A stretch of 64,000 bases of DNA from a candidate division LCP-89 bacterium B3_LCP (GTDB lineage Bacteria; Electryoneota; B3-LCP), in contig NJBN01000001.1 of NCBI GenBank assembly GCA_005223185.1, positions 248,001 to 312,000 of the forward strand, given 5' to 3'. Both the position numbers and the translations under genes were made by a program. Position 1 is the stretch's first letter. The number at the start of each line of letters is the position of its first letter. Below are positions 19,889 to 27,169 of this stretch, piece after piece. The notes below the pieces were generated by a model that worked only from the letters and a program-made list of their open reading frames with translations, had not been told where the DNA came from and did no database searches.

Positions 19889-21208
19889 ATGACAAGCGAA
19901 GAAGTACTGAAAGTCGTAAATGACGAAAAGATATCCATAATTCGCCTCTGGTTTACCGATATCTTAGGGCAGTTGCGAGGTTTTGCCATAACACCACGCG
20001 AGCTTCCCATGGCAATGGAAACGGGGATGGGCTTTGATGGGTCATCCGTCGAAGGATTTGCCCGCATTCATGAAAGCGATCTGATGGCACTTCCGGATCC
20101 ATCGACCTTTAAGATTTTAGGAGATGAGGTTGGTGAATTTCGTTCCGCTATCATGTTCTGCGACCTGAAAACACCAGAAGGAGCGCCTTTTGAGGGTGAT
20201 ACGCGTTACGTCCTGCGCCGTAATTTAGAAAAGATCGCCGCTGATGGTCTGACATACTACGTAGGACCCGAACTGGAATACTTCTATTTTGAGGATGAAC
20301 ACGATGTGAAAGTACTGGACGAAGTGGGTTACTTTGACGCTTCAATAGTGAGCCAGGGAACAATCTTGCGTAAGAAAACCATTCAGGTGCTGGAAACCCT
20401 GGGTATCAAGGTAGAATATTCTCACCACGAGGTGGCTCCGTCTCAGCATGAGATTGATCTCCGTTATGGTAACGCATTGGATATGGCAGATAAGGTTATC
20501 ACCTATCGCTTCATGGTAAAGGAGATAGCTCGCCAGAACGGCGTATACGCAACCTTTATGCCCAAACCGATCTTCGGTGAGAACGGCAGCGGCATGCACG
20601 TTCACCAATCGATCTTTAAGAACGATAGCAACCTCTTCTTCGCAGCGGATGCCGATTATCATCTCTCTGAATTCGCTCAATCATATATTGCCGGAATCCT
20701 GAAACACGTGCGTGAGATTACTGCGGTATTGAATCAATGGGTAAACTCCTACAAACGTCTGGTGCCCGGCTATGAAGCGCCTGTTTACATCTCCTGGGGG
20801 CAGAAGAACCGGTCGGCGTTGGTCAGAGTGCCCAGCTACCGCAGCGGCAGGGAAAAATCCACCAGAATAGAATTACGCAGCCCTGATCCGGTATGCAACC
20901 CTTACTTAGCTTTTTCAGTAATGTTGGCAGCGGGCATGAAGGGAGTCAAGGATAAGTACACCCTATCCGATCCCATAGAAGAGAATATATATGAGATGAC
21001 CGCAGCATCTCGAGTTGAGCAGAACATAGAAACCCTGCCCGGTGATCTCTACGAAGCAGTACAGGAGCTGACTAACAGCGAACTGATGCGGGAGACGTTG
21101 GGTGATCACGTCTTCAACAAGTTCGTTGATAACAAATTAATAGAATGGGATCGCTATCGGGGGATTGTTTCGCAGTATGAATTGAAGAAATACCTTCCCA
21201 TTATGTAA
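19889..21208 (+). CDS. glnA: Glutamine synthetase, type I
   Basis: 439 residues, ATP-dependent synthesis of glutamine from glutamate and ammonia. The N-terminal beta-grasp contains WFTDILGQLRGF, then MGFDGSSVEGFARI. The catalytic domain shows GPELEYFYF, the NGSGMHVHQS motif and VPSYRSGREKSTRIELRSPDP. At about 440 residues it is the short GSI-alpha type. The C-terminal NIYEMT replaces the NLYDLP context of the adenylylated GSI-beta enzymes, so feedback or protein-level control is more likely than adenylylation. Shine-Dalgarno GAGGGGG is present. Confidence 0.96.
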   Translation: MTSEEVLKVVNDEKISIIRLWFTDILGQLRGFAITPRELPMAMETGMGFDGSSVEGFARIHESDLMALPDPSTFKILGDEVGEFRSAIMFCDLKTPEGAPFEGDTRYVLRRNLEKIAADGLTYYVGPELEYFYFEDEHDVKVLDEVGYFDASIVSQGTILRKKTIQVLETLGIKVEYSHHEVAPSQHEIDLRYGNALDMADKVITYRFMVKEIARQNGVYATFMPKPIFGENGSGMHVHQSIFKNDSNLFFAADADYHLSEFAQSYIAGILKHVREITAVLNQWVNSYKRLVPGYEAPVYISWGQKNRSALVRVPSYRSGREKSTRIELRSPDPVCNPYLAFSVMLAAGMKGVKDKYTLSDPIEENIYEMTAASRVEQNIETLPGDLYEAVQELTNSELMRETLGDHVFNKFVDNKLIEWDRYRGIVSQYELKKYLPIM

Positions 21209-21246
21209 GTATCGATATTATTCTGAATACACCAACTTAACAAAGA

Positions 21247-21669
21247 ATGATTAATGACTACGTGAACGCAGAACTGATGGGTGCTAAGAAATTCCATGGA
21301 CACCTGGGACCGTACCTGGTGATCGGTATGCGAATGGGGCATTTAATCAGTTCTGTCTTGGGGGATAAACCTTTCAGTTACAGGATTCATGCTTCTGTAG
21401 GTTGGAACCCACCGCCTTCGTGTGTGATTGATGGGCTTCAATTAACGACTCCCTGTACGGTTGGCAACTCTATGATTAGAGTGGAGGAACTGGGTGATAT
21501 CGAAGCATGGGCAAAAATGGATGCACGCGAAGTGAAACTCAGGTTGATACCGCAAGTGCGGAAGAGAATAGATGAGGAGACCACCAAGGAAAATGAAGAG
21601 ACCTTCGCGGGGGAGATCTGGGAAGCAGGCATTGAAGAACTATTCGAGCTGCATATGAGTTCTTCATGA
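21247..21669 (+). CDS. FmdE-domain protein
   Basis: 140 residues. The N-terminus reads GAKKFHGHLGPYLVIGMRMG, the H-G-H-x-G-P signature of the FmdE (formylmethanofuran dehydrogenase subunit E) domain family. Two cysteines in PPPSCVIDGLQLTTPC are in the expected place. The family name derives from methanogens, but bacterial members occur alone or beside transporters and their activity is not established. There is no C-terminal zinc ribbon. Its stop overlaps the start of the ECF-type S component by 4 bp, so the two proteins are translationally coupled and probably act on the same metal or cofactor. Confidence 0.82.
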   Translation: MINDYVNAELMGAKKFHGHLGPYLVIGMRMGHLISSVLGDKPFSYRIHASVGWNPPPSCVIDGLQLTTPCTVGNSMIRVEELGDIEAWAKMDAREVKLRLIPQVRKRIDEETTKENEETFAGEIWEAGIEELFELHMSSS

Positions 21670-22187
21670 TACCTATACGTTCGATCACCATTTCAGCTTT
21701 TCTTATCGCTGCTGGGATAGCTTCATCTTTCCTGGCACATATAACCGGTATAGGTGGGAGAATCTTCCTGCCTCTTCACTACCCGGCACTGTTAGCAGGT
21801 TTGTTATTCGGCTGGCGTATGGGTATTACAGTCGGTTTGCTGACACCATTGATGAGTGCCATTTTAACGGGAATGCCACCCTTGATTCCCAGCGCGATAT
21901 TAATGGTTCCCGAATTGGTTGTGTACGGTTTATGTTCAGGTCTGCTGCGAAAATATACTGGTCTTTATCCAGCTTTATTGATTTCCCAGATTATGGGAAG
22001 ATTAGCATGGGGGGCGGCAGTTTTATTATTGACACCCTTAATAGGTTTGCAGATACCAGTTGTGCCCGCATTGATTACGGGTTTGGTCATGGGATTACCA
22101 GGAATAATTGGGCAGATAATCCTCATACCCTTGTTGGTAGTAAGATTGGAAAGATCAGGATTGGTGATAAAACCTGTTCGGGATTAG
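21666..22187 (+). CDS. ECF-transporter substrate-binding (S) component-like membrane protein
   Basis: 173 residues with about six transmembrane segments. The stretch FLPLHYPALLAGLLFGWRMG followed by GLLTPLMSAILTGMPP is characteristic of one ECF S-component group. No ATPase (EcfA) or EcfT gene is nearby, so it would use a shared energising module or act alone. The substrate is unknown; coupling to an FmdE-domain gene hints at a metal or cofactor precursor. A bidirectional terminator follows. Confidence 0.78.
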   Translation: MIPIRSITISAFLIAAGIASSFLAHITGIGGRIFLPLHYPALLAGLLFGWRMGITVGLLTPLMSAILTGMPPLIPSAILMVPELVVYGLCSGLLRKYTGLYPALLISQIMGRLAWGAAVLLLTPLIGLQIPVVPALITGLVMGLPGIIGQIILIPLLVVRLERSGLVIKPVRD

Positions 22188-22205
22188 TTTATTAGAAGTA
22201 TAAAA

Positions 22206-22235
22206 AAAATGGGCTGCATTTAAGCAGCCCATTTT
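22206..22235. terminator. Bidirectional intrinsic terminator
   Basis: Perfect 12-bp stem AAAATGGGCTGC (22206-22217) / GCAGCCCATTTT (22224-22235) with a 6-nt loop. There is a T-rich tail on the + side and an A-run that serves the minus strand. It separates the + operon ending at 22187 from the minus-strand gene ending at 22260. Confidence 0.93.
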
Positions 22236-22259
22236 TAGTTTTTATAGTGCATTTCGGTG

Positions 22260-23387
22260 CTACTGCACACCAAGTTCCTGCTTAAGCTGTTCTAATTCTT
22301 CTTCAGCTTTCTTCCTCTCAGCCTTGATCTTTTCAAGCTCCAGGTCAATGTATTCAAGCCCTTCCTGCTCATCTACCACCCATTCAAATAGACTCTTCCG
22401 TTCACGCAGCATTTTTCGTAGTGTCTTAGGATCGTCCACAGTGGAAAATGTGGGTTGTTTGTAGAACGTAGTCGAAGGATTGAACGAGATCACGCCATTC
22501 ATTCGCCAGGAAGGATAGTTTGGCAGTTCACCGGGCAGTACAGGAGTTGAGCGTTCATCTTCCTGGTACAAGAGAATGTCTGCTGCTAAAGTTAAACTCA
22601 CCCCATAGAACATCTTGTAGCGCAGACCTGGCGTCATCCAGATGGAGTTTTCACGACTGTAAATAAATTCTTTAGGATAATTTGTGAAGAAGGAACCACT
22701 GTTTTCCAGATAGAAATCGAACATCCTGGTCGGGTACACGCAGGCTAAACCGTAGATGAGTTCCTGGGAAGCTTTGAACATGCTGGTATCGATACCTGCG
22801 TCATTGTGATTGAGGTAACCCAGGTTGAAATGAACCGCCAGGGCGTTCTCTTCGTACAGAGGATTCGAGAAATAGGAAATCATTATGTCCATTTCCCATT
22901 CGATGCCGCTGCTCACGTATGGTTCTAAGTAGATATTATCTACGATGCCGGTACGGTAGCGAAGCTGGTTTAGAATTCCGAACTTGAAGTAGTTATTCCC
23001 GATGGTGAAGGGGAAATTACCCACCTTCACGCGAATATAGGTGTCATCGGGGATCTGTTCTAAATTATTGGGATTACGTGCGGATAGGTTAAGATCCTGG
23101 TACAGAATCTGAGTGAGTCCCAGTTCCACGTGCTTGGTGAAGCCGAAGTTGAAGGATACGGCTCCAGTACCGTTGCTAAGTGTGTAATTATTTAAGCTCT
23201 TAGCAAAGGCGCGGGTATGGAGTTTAATGTTCAATGCACCCGGTGGCAGCAGAGTTGGAAACTGAACCATAGTCAAGCCTTTGCCGCCGCTAAACTGCGT
23301 TGCACCAGCAGGCAGAGTCGAAATCAACAGTATCGCCAGAACGGCTATAATCAGGACGAGGCGGAAGCCCCCTTTACGCGTACTCAT
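22260..23387 (-). CDS. Outer-membrane protein with C-terminal coiled coil
   Basis: 375 residues. The N-terminus has basic residues and a hydrophobic stretch ending LPAGATQF, a type I signal peptide. Residues about 30-330 alternate as amphipathic beta-strands (VSFNFGFTKHVELGLTQILY, LRYRTGIV, NSIWMTPGLRYKMF), suggesting a porin-like barrel. The last 40 residues are charged and heptad-like (LELEKIKAERKKAEEELEQL), a coiled coil that probably lies in the periplasm. I do not recognise a named family. It has its own promoter at 23433-23461 and a GGGGGG Shine-Dalgarno. Confidence 0.75.
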   Translation of the reverse strand: MSTRKGGFRLVLIIAVLAILLISTLPAGATQFSGGKGLTMVQFPTLLPPGALNIKLHTRAFAKSLNNYTLSNGTGAVSFNFGFTKHVELGLTQILYQDLNLSARNPNNLEQIPDDTYIRVKVGNFPFTIGNNYFKFGILNQLRYRTGIVDNIYLEPYVSSGIEWEMDIMISYFSNPLYEENALAVHFNLGYLNHNDAGIDTSMFKASQELIYGLACVYPTRMFDFYLENSGSFFTNYPKEFIYSRENSIWMTPGLRYKMFYGVSLTLAADILLYQEDERSTPVLPGELPNYPSWRMNGVISFNPSTTFYKQPTFSTVDDPKTLRKMLRERKSLFEWVVDEQEGLEYIDLELEKIKAERKKAEEELEQLKQELGVQ

Positions 23388-23432
23388 CCTGTCCCCCCTT
23401 TAGGAAACGGTTATGTAGTTCATGTCGTTATA

Positions 23433-23461
23433 ACGATAAACAATAATCGCTGCCAAGTCAA
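23433..23461 (-). promoter_or_regulatory. Predicted sigma-70-type promoter of the 22260-23387 gene
   Basis: On the minus strand TTGACT, a 17-bp spacer, then TATCGT, ending about 45 bp before the start codon. The -10 is weaker than in the other six promoters of this type in the window, but the -35 and spacing are identical. Confidence 0.55.
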
Positions 23462-23563
23462 GAAATAATTACCGTTTTTTATGCGTATTGAAATCTGTGG
23501 GGGAACAGAGAACAGATGGCAGAAAACAGAGGCTTTTATATTGTGAGTTGTACCCGATTCAAG

Positions 23564-23587
23564 GTAGCGCGGGGGCTTGCCCCCGCT
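23564..23587 (+). repeat. REP element, GTAG plus GC hairpin (type 1)
   Basis: Starts with GTAG and contains a perfect 8-bp stem GCGGGGGC/GCCCCCGC with a 2-nt loop. The same 24 nt occur at 28961-28984 and, inverted, at 37633-37656. The 5' GTAG followed by a hairpin is the hallmark of REP elements moved by RAYT transposases. It lies just downstream of the LVIVD gene stop. Confidence 0.85.
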
Positions 23588-23592
23588 TTGGG

Positions 23593-23615
23593 GTGCCCCA
23601 CAGCTCTGCTGTGGG
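23593..23615. repeat. Short palindromic repeat, GTGCCCCACAG type
   Basis: Core CCCACAG/CTGTGGG hairpin. Near-identical copies lie at 32878-32900 and 33331-33352; the other two have a TT where this copy has TC in the loop. Confidence 0.8.
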
Positions 23616-23635
23616 AAAACGTTATCCTCCTCAGA

Positions 23636-26227
23636 TTACTTCATCAACACCATCTTCCCTATTTCCGTAGTCGGGGTCGCCCCAGACCCCGATATTTCTA
23701 ACCTATATAGATATATCCCCGATGCTAGACCCGACCCATCAAAGGTGATCTGGTGCTGCCCAGCAGCCATCCAACCCTCGCGTAGGGGTCGGTCTTGCGC
23801 CGACCCGACCATTCGCCCTCTTATATCAAACACATCCAAAGTTACATAACCCGCAACTGGCAGAGTGAAGACTATATTGGTAGTTGGATTAAACGGATTG
23901 GGATATACATTCACAATATCAAATTCAGAGGGCACTGCACCGTCTGATTCCGCAAACCACAGATCAAAAGGTTCACCACTGTTCGACCAGTTGGCAACGG
24001 GAACACCATCTCCTGTTTCCAGCTTTTCGAATGTGAAGCTGTCGCTGTCCCTAATAACATCTGGAAAAACACCAATATTTCCAGTGTAAATATAAGTTCC
24101 CGATGGTGCAGAAGCAGGCACATCTTGAACACGAATTCTTTCTATTGAAGCTATGGATGGAATTGTTATACCAAAAGGCCCTAATACCGGCCCATGAGTG
24201 GTCCCATTCGGTAGTGTAGCCGTTATCCAGGTTTCGAATGTATGAGGTGATGCAGTATTATTCTCTATAGAAAAAAGAAAGTCGAAGCTACCACCGGTTG
24301 GGGGAATAGTCATGGGCATTGTCAATGGGATTAGATCTATTTTAATTTCGTTAATAATATTGCTTGGGAAGTTATAGATATTAAAATAATAATCACTAAC
24401 CGTAAATATGTAATCTTGCCACAGAGCTACATCACGGGCTTCACCTGGAGATTCGTAAAAACCCACCTCAATTGGCAAATAAGGATCGGAAACATCTATA
24501 ACATGGATTCCCGCATCTCCATCTGCAACGTAAGCGAGATTTCCTGAAGCAGCCACTCCATATGAATGATAACCTGGTAGATCATAATAAGCAGTCACTT
24601 CCGGGTTCGCGGGATCAGAAACATCAATTACAAGAAGACCATCATACGATGTTGCAATATACGCATAATCCGCAAGTATTGCTATATCACTGGGGCCACC
24701 AGGTATGCTCAATGATCCTAACAACATGGGATTTCCCGGATTCGATACATCTAAAACTAATAGTCCAGTAGGATTACCTATAGCATAAACATAATCGCCT
24801 AAAACTGCTACCTGGTAAATAGGTTCCACATATGAATAGTACCCAATTTCAATTGGATTGAAGGGATCGCCTATATCAACAATGCGCAGACCAAAATCAC
24901 CGTCAGCCACATAGGCATAATCACCAGATACTTCAACACCATAAGCACGTCCAGGTGTATCATAATAGCCCACCTCATAGGGATTTAAAGGATCATTAAT
25001 ATCTATCACACGAAGACCACAGTATGAATTCGCTACAAATGCATGGTTATCATTCACGACGATCTCTTTAATTTCGTTATCTGGCAAATCGCAGAAACCA
25101 ACTTCTGCCGGGCTGTTGAAATCCGAAATATCCACGACTGTTAGACCGTGGCATTCCATGTATTCATCTGCGATATATGCATAATTACCAGATACAGCAA
25201 CAGCATTGAGATTTCCTTGTTTGTTGTAAAAACCTTCCTCAAATGGATTGTTTGGATCAGAGATATTCATTATACGTAATCCCTCTATCTGGTCAGCAAC
25301 GCAAGCATAAATCCCTGCAATTGCAATTCCTTCAGCATCACCTGGAGTATTACAGGAACCGGTCAAATACGGATTTAGAGGATCAGCAATATTAACGATT
25401 GCAATACCTTCATGATCTGCTATATAAGCATACATGTCTTCAATAACTACAGAATATGCCGCACCTGGTGTTACGCAATAACTCACTTCCCACAGATTTT
25501 GAGGATTTTGGATATTTATTATGTGTAATGAAATGTCATCTGTCACATAGGCATGGTTACCCAAGATCCTTACATCTCTTGCAGGTCCAGGCAGGTCATA
25601 GCACGCCACCTCAACAGGATTACGTGGTATCGATATATCTACAATGCTCAAACCTGCAGGCCCATCAGCTACATATGCGTACTCCTGTGAATTATCAGGT
25701 ATGGCAACATTCCAAGCCCAATCCAATTCAAAACAAGTGCCTACGGGATGAGGATTGTAGGGATCGGCAATGTAAATTATGTTAAGTCCTCCACTATATG
25801 CAGCTACATATGCGTACTCCTCGGATACTGCGATTCCATAGGTGCTTCCCATCCCGGGGAAATCACATTGGCTAATCGAAACAGGATTGCATGGATCAGA
25901 AATATCCAATATAAAAAGACCCTCGTCGAATGCACCAACATATGCATAATCACCTGACACGGTAACTCTTACCGCAAAATCCATCGTATTACAATGGCCG
26001 ACTTCAATTGGATCAGTTGGATCAGAGAAATCTACAACACGTATGCCTGCAGATCCGTCGGCGACATAAGCATAAATACCTTGAGCATCGACATCATGAG
26101 CATAGGTCCAATATGCTATCTCCCCCACCTTCGTCACGTTCAAACTATCCTGTGCAAATGCTCCTCCGGCAAGCAGCAGTACTATAATTCCAGCATAAAC
26201 AATCCAATGAAGATATGTGCGGTTCAT
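23636..26227 (-). CDS. Secreted LVIVD-repeat protein with C-terminal sorting domain
   Basis: 863 residues. A signal peptide ends near GGAFAQ (residue 25). Residues about 30-640 hold some 14 copies of a roughly 43-residue unit of the type DYAYVADG-x-GL-x-I-V-D-I-S-DP-x-NP-x-E-V-G, the LVIVD beta-propeller repeat. A linker domain follows, and the tail begins YPNPFNPTTNIVFTL, a type A C-terminal sorting domain, so it should be exported and surface-attached or released by type IX secretion. Two REP palindromes lie in frame inside this tail: 23782-23807 encodes SAQDRPLR, and 23667-23692 encodes SGSGATPT. Both add residues not seen in the other sorting tails here. There is a strong promoter and an AAGGAGG Shine-Dalgarno. 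Confidence 0.92.
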   Translation of the reverse strand: MNRTYLHWIVYAGIIVLLLAGGAFAQDSLNVTKVGEIAYWTYAHDVDAQGIYAYVADGSAGIRVVDFSDPTDPIEVGHCNTMDFAVRVTVSGDYAYVGAFDEGLFILDISDPCNPVSISQCDFPGMGSTYGIAVSEEYAYVAAYSGGLNIIYIADPYNPHPVGTCFELDWAWNVAIPDNSQEYAYVADGPAGLSIVDISIPRNPVEVACYDLPGPARDVRILGNHAYVTDDISLHIINIQNPQNLWEVSYCVTPGAAYSVVIEDMYAYIADHEGIAIVNIADPLNPYLTGSCNTPGDAEGIAIAGIYACVADQIEGLRIMNISDPNNPFEEGFYNKQGNLNAVAVSGNYAYIADEYMECHGLTVVDISDFNSPAEVGFCDLPDNEIKEIVVNDNHAFVANSYCGLRVIDINDPLNPYEVGYYDTPGRAYGVEVSGDYAYVADGDFGLRIVDIGDPFNPIEIGYYSYVEPIYQVAVLGDYVYAIGNPTGLLVLDVSNPGNPMLLGSLSIPGGPSDIAILADYAYIATSYDGLLVIDVSDPANPEVTAYYDLPGYHSYGVAASGNLAYVADGDAGIHVIDVSDPYLPIEVGFYESPGEARDVALWQDYIFTVSDYYFNIYNFPSNIINEIKIDLIPLTMPMTIPPTGGSFDFLFSIENNTASPHTFETWITATLPNGTTHGPVLGPFGITIPSIASIERIRVQDVPASAPSGTYIYTGNIGVFPDVIRDSDSFTFEKLETGDGVPVANWSNSGEPFDLWFAESDGAVPSEFDIVNVYPNPFNPTTNIVFTLPVAGYVTLDVFDIRGRMVGSAQDRPLREGWMAAGQHQITFDGSGLASGIYLYRLEISGSGATPTTEIGKMVLMK
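23667..23692 (+). repeat. REP-type palindrome inside the LVIVD coding sequence (copy near the stop)
   Basis: GTAG at 23667-23670, then a perfect 8-bp stem TCGGGGTC (23671-23678) / GACCCCGA (23685-23692) with a 6-nt loop. A related, longer element starting with the same GTAGTCGGGGTCGCC lies in an intergenic gap at 27108. Read on the minus strand it encodes part of SGSGATPTTE in the sorting domain. Confidence 0.75.
23782..23807 (+). repeat. REP-type palindrome inside the LVIVD coding sequence (internal copy)
   Basis: GTAG at 23782-23785, stem GGGTCGG (23786-23792) / CCGACCC (23800-23806). With the flanking GC it matches the intergenic copy at 37583-37610 at 25 of 28 positions, and all three differences preserve base pairing. 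On the minus strand it encodes SAQDRPLR between GRMV and EGWMAAGQH. Confidence 0.82.
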
Positions 26228-26261
26228 GATAAAGCCTCCTTATGAAAGCACCATATTCTAT

Positions 26262-26290
26262 AATATAAGACAGTTTTCTCAAAAAGTCAA
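26262..26290 (-). promoter_or_regulatory. Sigma-70-type promoter of the LVIVD gene
   Basis: Minus strand TTGACT, 17-bp spacer, TATATT, about 35 bp before the ATG at 26227. An ATAAGGAGG Shine-Dalgarno lies between. Confidence 0.82.
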
Positions 26291-26370
26291 TACCCTGAGG
26301 GAAAATAAGTAATTTTTTATATGTAGTCTGCTCTCCACACAAAATGACAAATACTCCTGCCACCCTGTCA

Positions 26371-26388
26371 TTCCCGCGGACGCGGGAA
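26371..26388. repeat. TTCCCGCG hairpin repeat
   Basis: Perfect 8-bp stem TTCCCGCG/CGCGGGAA with GA loop, preceded by GTCA and followed by TCCAG. This is the layout of the GTCATTCCCGCG...CGGGAATCCA repeat found in many unrelated bacterial genomes. First of a run of palindromes through 27149. Confidence 0.75.
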
Positions 26389-26534
26389 TCCAGAGGTGTT
26401 AGGAACAACAGCACCACACAGCTCTGTGACGTAACCTCCCCTTCGGCGTTGTGGGAAGGTCTTGAAACCTCACATACCCCGTTAAGACAGATCCTTAGCG
26501 CAGCGGAGACCTGACGCAACAGGCAACACGCGAG

Positions 26535-26583
26535 CCCCCCTTTTTTTCAAGGGGGGAGTAAGGGGGGATCAAAATTCCCCCCA
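26535..26583. repeat. C6/G6 low-complexity palindromic repeat
   Basis: C6-T7-CAA-G6, then a second G6 and a C7 run: alternating complementary runs that can pair in two registers. It belongs to a type of C5-T5-CAA-G5-AGTAAG5 intergenic repeat seen in many genomes. Confidence 0.65.
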
Positions 26584-26670
26584 ATTTCCCTTGCTTTTCC
26601 ACCAATAATGTTGTATATTATATACAAGAATCCTCCAACACAGTGCTGTCGCACGCCCTCATTATTAGTG

Positions 26671-26694
26671 CCGCTGACTCCCTGCAGTCAGCGG
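26671..26694. repeat. Strong 9-bp hairpin
   Basis: Perfect stem CCGCTGACT (26671-26679) / AGTCAGCGG (26686-26694), loop CCCTGC. There is no T-run on either side, so it is a palindromic repeat rather than a terminator. Confidence 0.7.
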
Positions 26695-26907
26695 TTGTAT
26701 CAAAAGCCGAGTACAGGGACTCGTCTGCACGGATAATACCTTACAACTCATATGTGTATTACATCTACTGAATCCTGAATCCTACAAAAAAGACAAACCT
26801 GTCGCCAGCCACTTTTCCCAGGCACAAAACAGACGTAAAAAATGACGGACACTTCATTGTGTCGGTCGAATATGTCGCATTTCGGATGGGGCGAAAACAC
26901 TTAGAGC

Positions 26908-26959
26908 GTCCCGCTACGGCGGGACAGTGTTGTATTAGCCCGGGAAATCTGTTCCCGGG
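26908..26959. repeat. Two adjacent GC-rich hairpins
   Basis: Hairpin one is GTCCCGC/GCGGGAC (26908-26925, loop TACG). Hairpin two is CCCGGGAA/TTCCCGGG (26939-26959, loop ATCTG). They are part of the palindrome-rich gap between the LVIVD gene and the DUF4397-like lipoprotein gene; no coding frame is convincing here. Confidence 0.7.
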
Positions 26960-26997
26960 TGTTGTCTGGGCAATACACCTATCATTCTGGGAGGGTG

Positions 26998-27045
26998 GCC
27001 GGGATAGCTACCCTGAAAGGGCTGACGAAGTCAGGATGTCCCGGC
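26998..27045. repeat. Y-shaped three-helix palindromic element, copy A
   Basis: Outer stem GCCGGGATA (26998-27006) / TGTCCCGGC (27037-27045). It encloses two small hairpins with GAA loops: CCCT-GAA-AGGG (27011-27021) and CTGAC-GAA-GTCAG (27022-27034). Copy B at 32983-33030 has the same architecture with compensatory base changes. Confidence 0.75.
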
Positions 27046-27107
27046 TGCCCCGGGAACGCCACCATCCCTATATGCGTCTAACAAGAAATCGCTTATGAAC
27101 TGAATCC

Positions 27108-27149
27108 GTAGTCGGGGTCGCCTGCCCCTTTGGGGCCCCTGATCCCGAC
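27108..27149 (+). repeat. REP element, GTAG-TCGGGGTC type
   Basis: Begins GTAGTCGGGGTCGCC, like the copy inside the LVIVD gene at 23667. It continues with GCCCCTTTGGGGC and ends GATCCCGAC, which pairs imperfectly with the start. It lies 20 bp before the start of the DUF4397-like lipoprotein gene. Confidence 0.65.
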
Positions 27150-27169
27150 AATTTTCCAAAGAGGTGAAT

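Noticed and set aside
23564-23615. Palindromes after the LVIVD gene as a transcription terminator
   Set aside because: Both hairpins are strong but no T-run follows on the minus strand, and the same sequences recur elsewhere as interspersed repeats.
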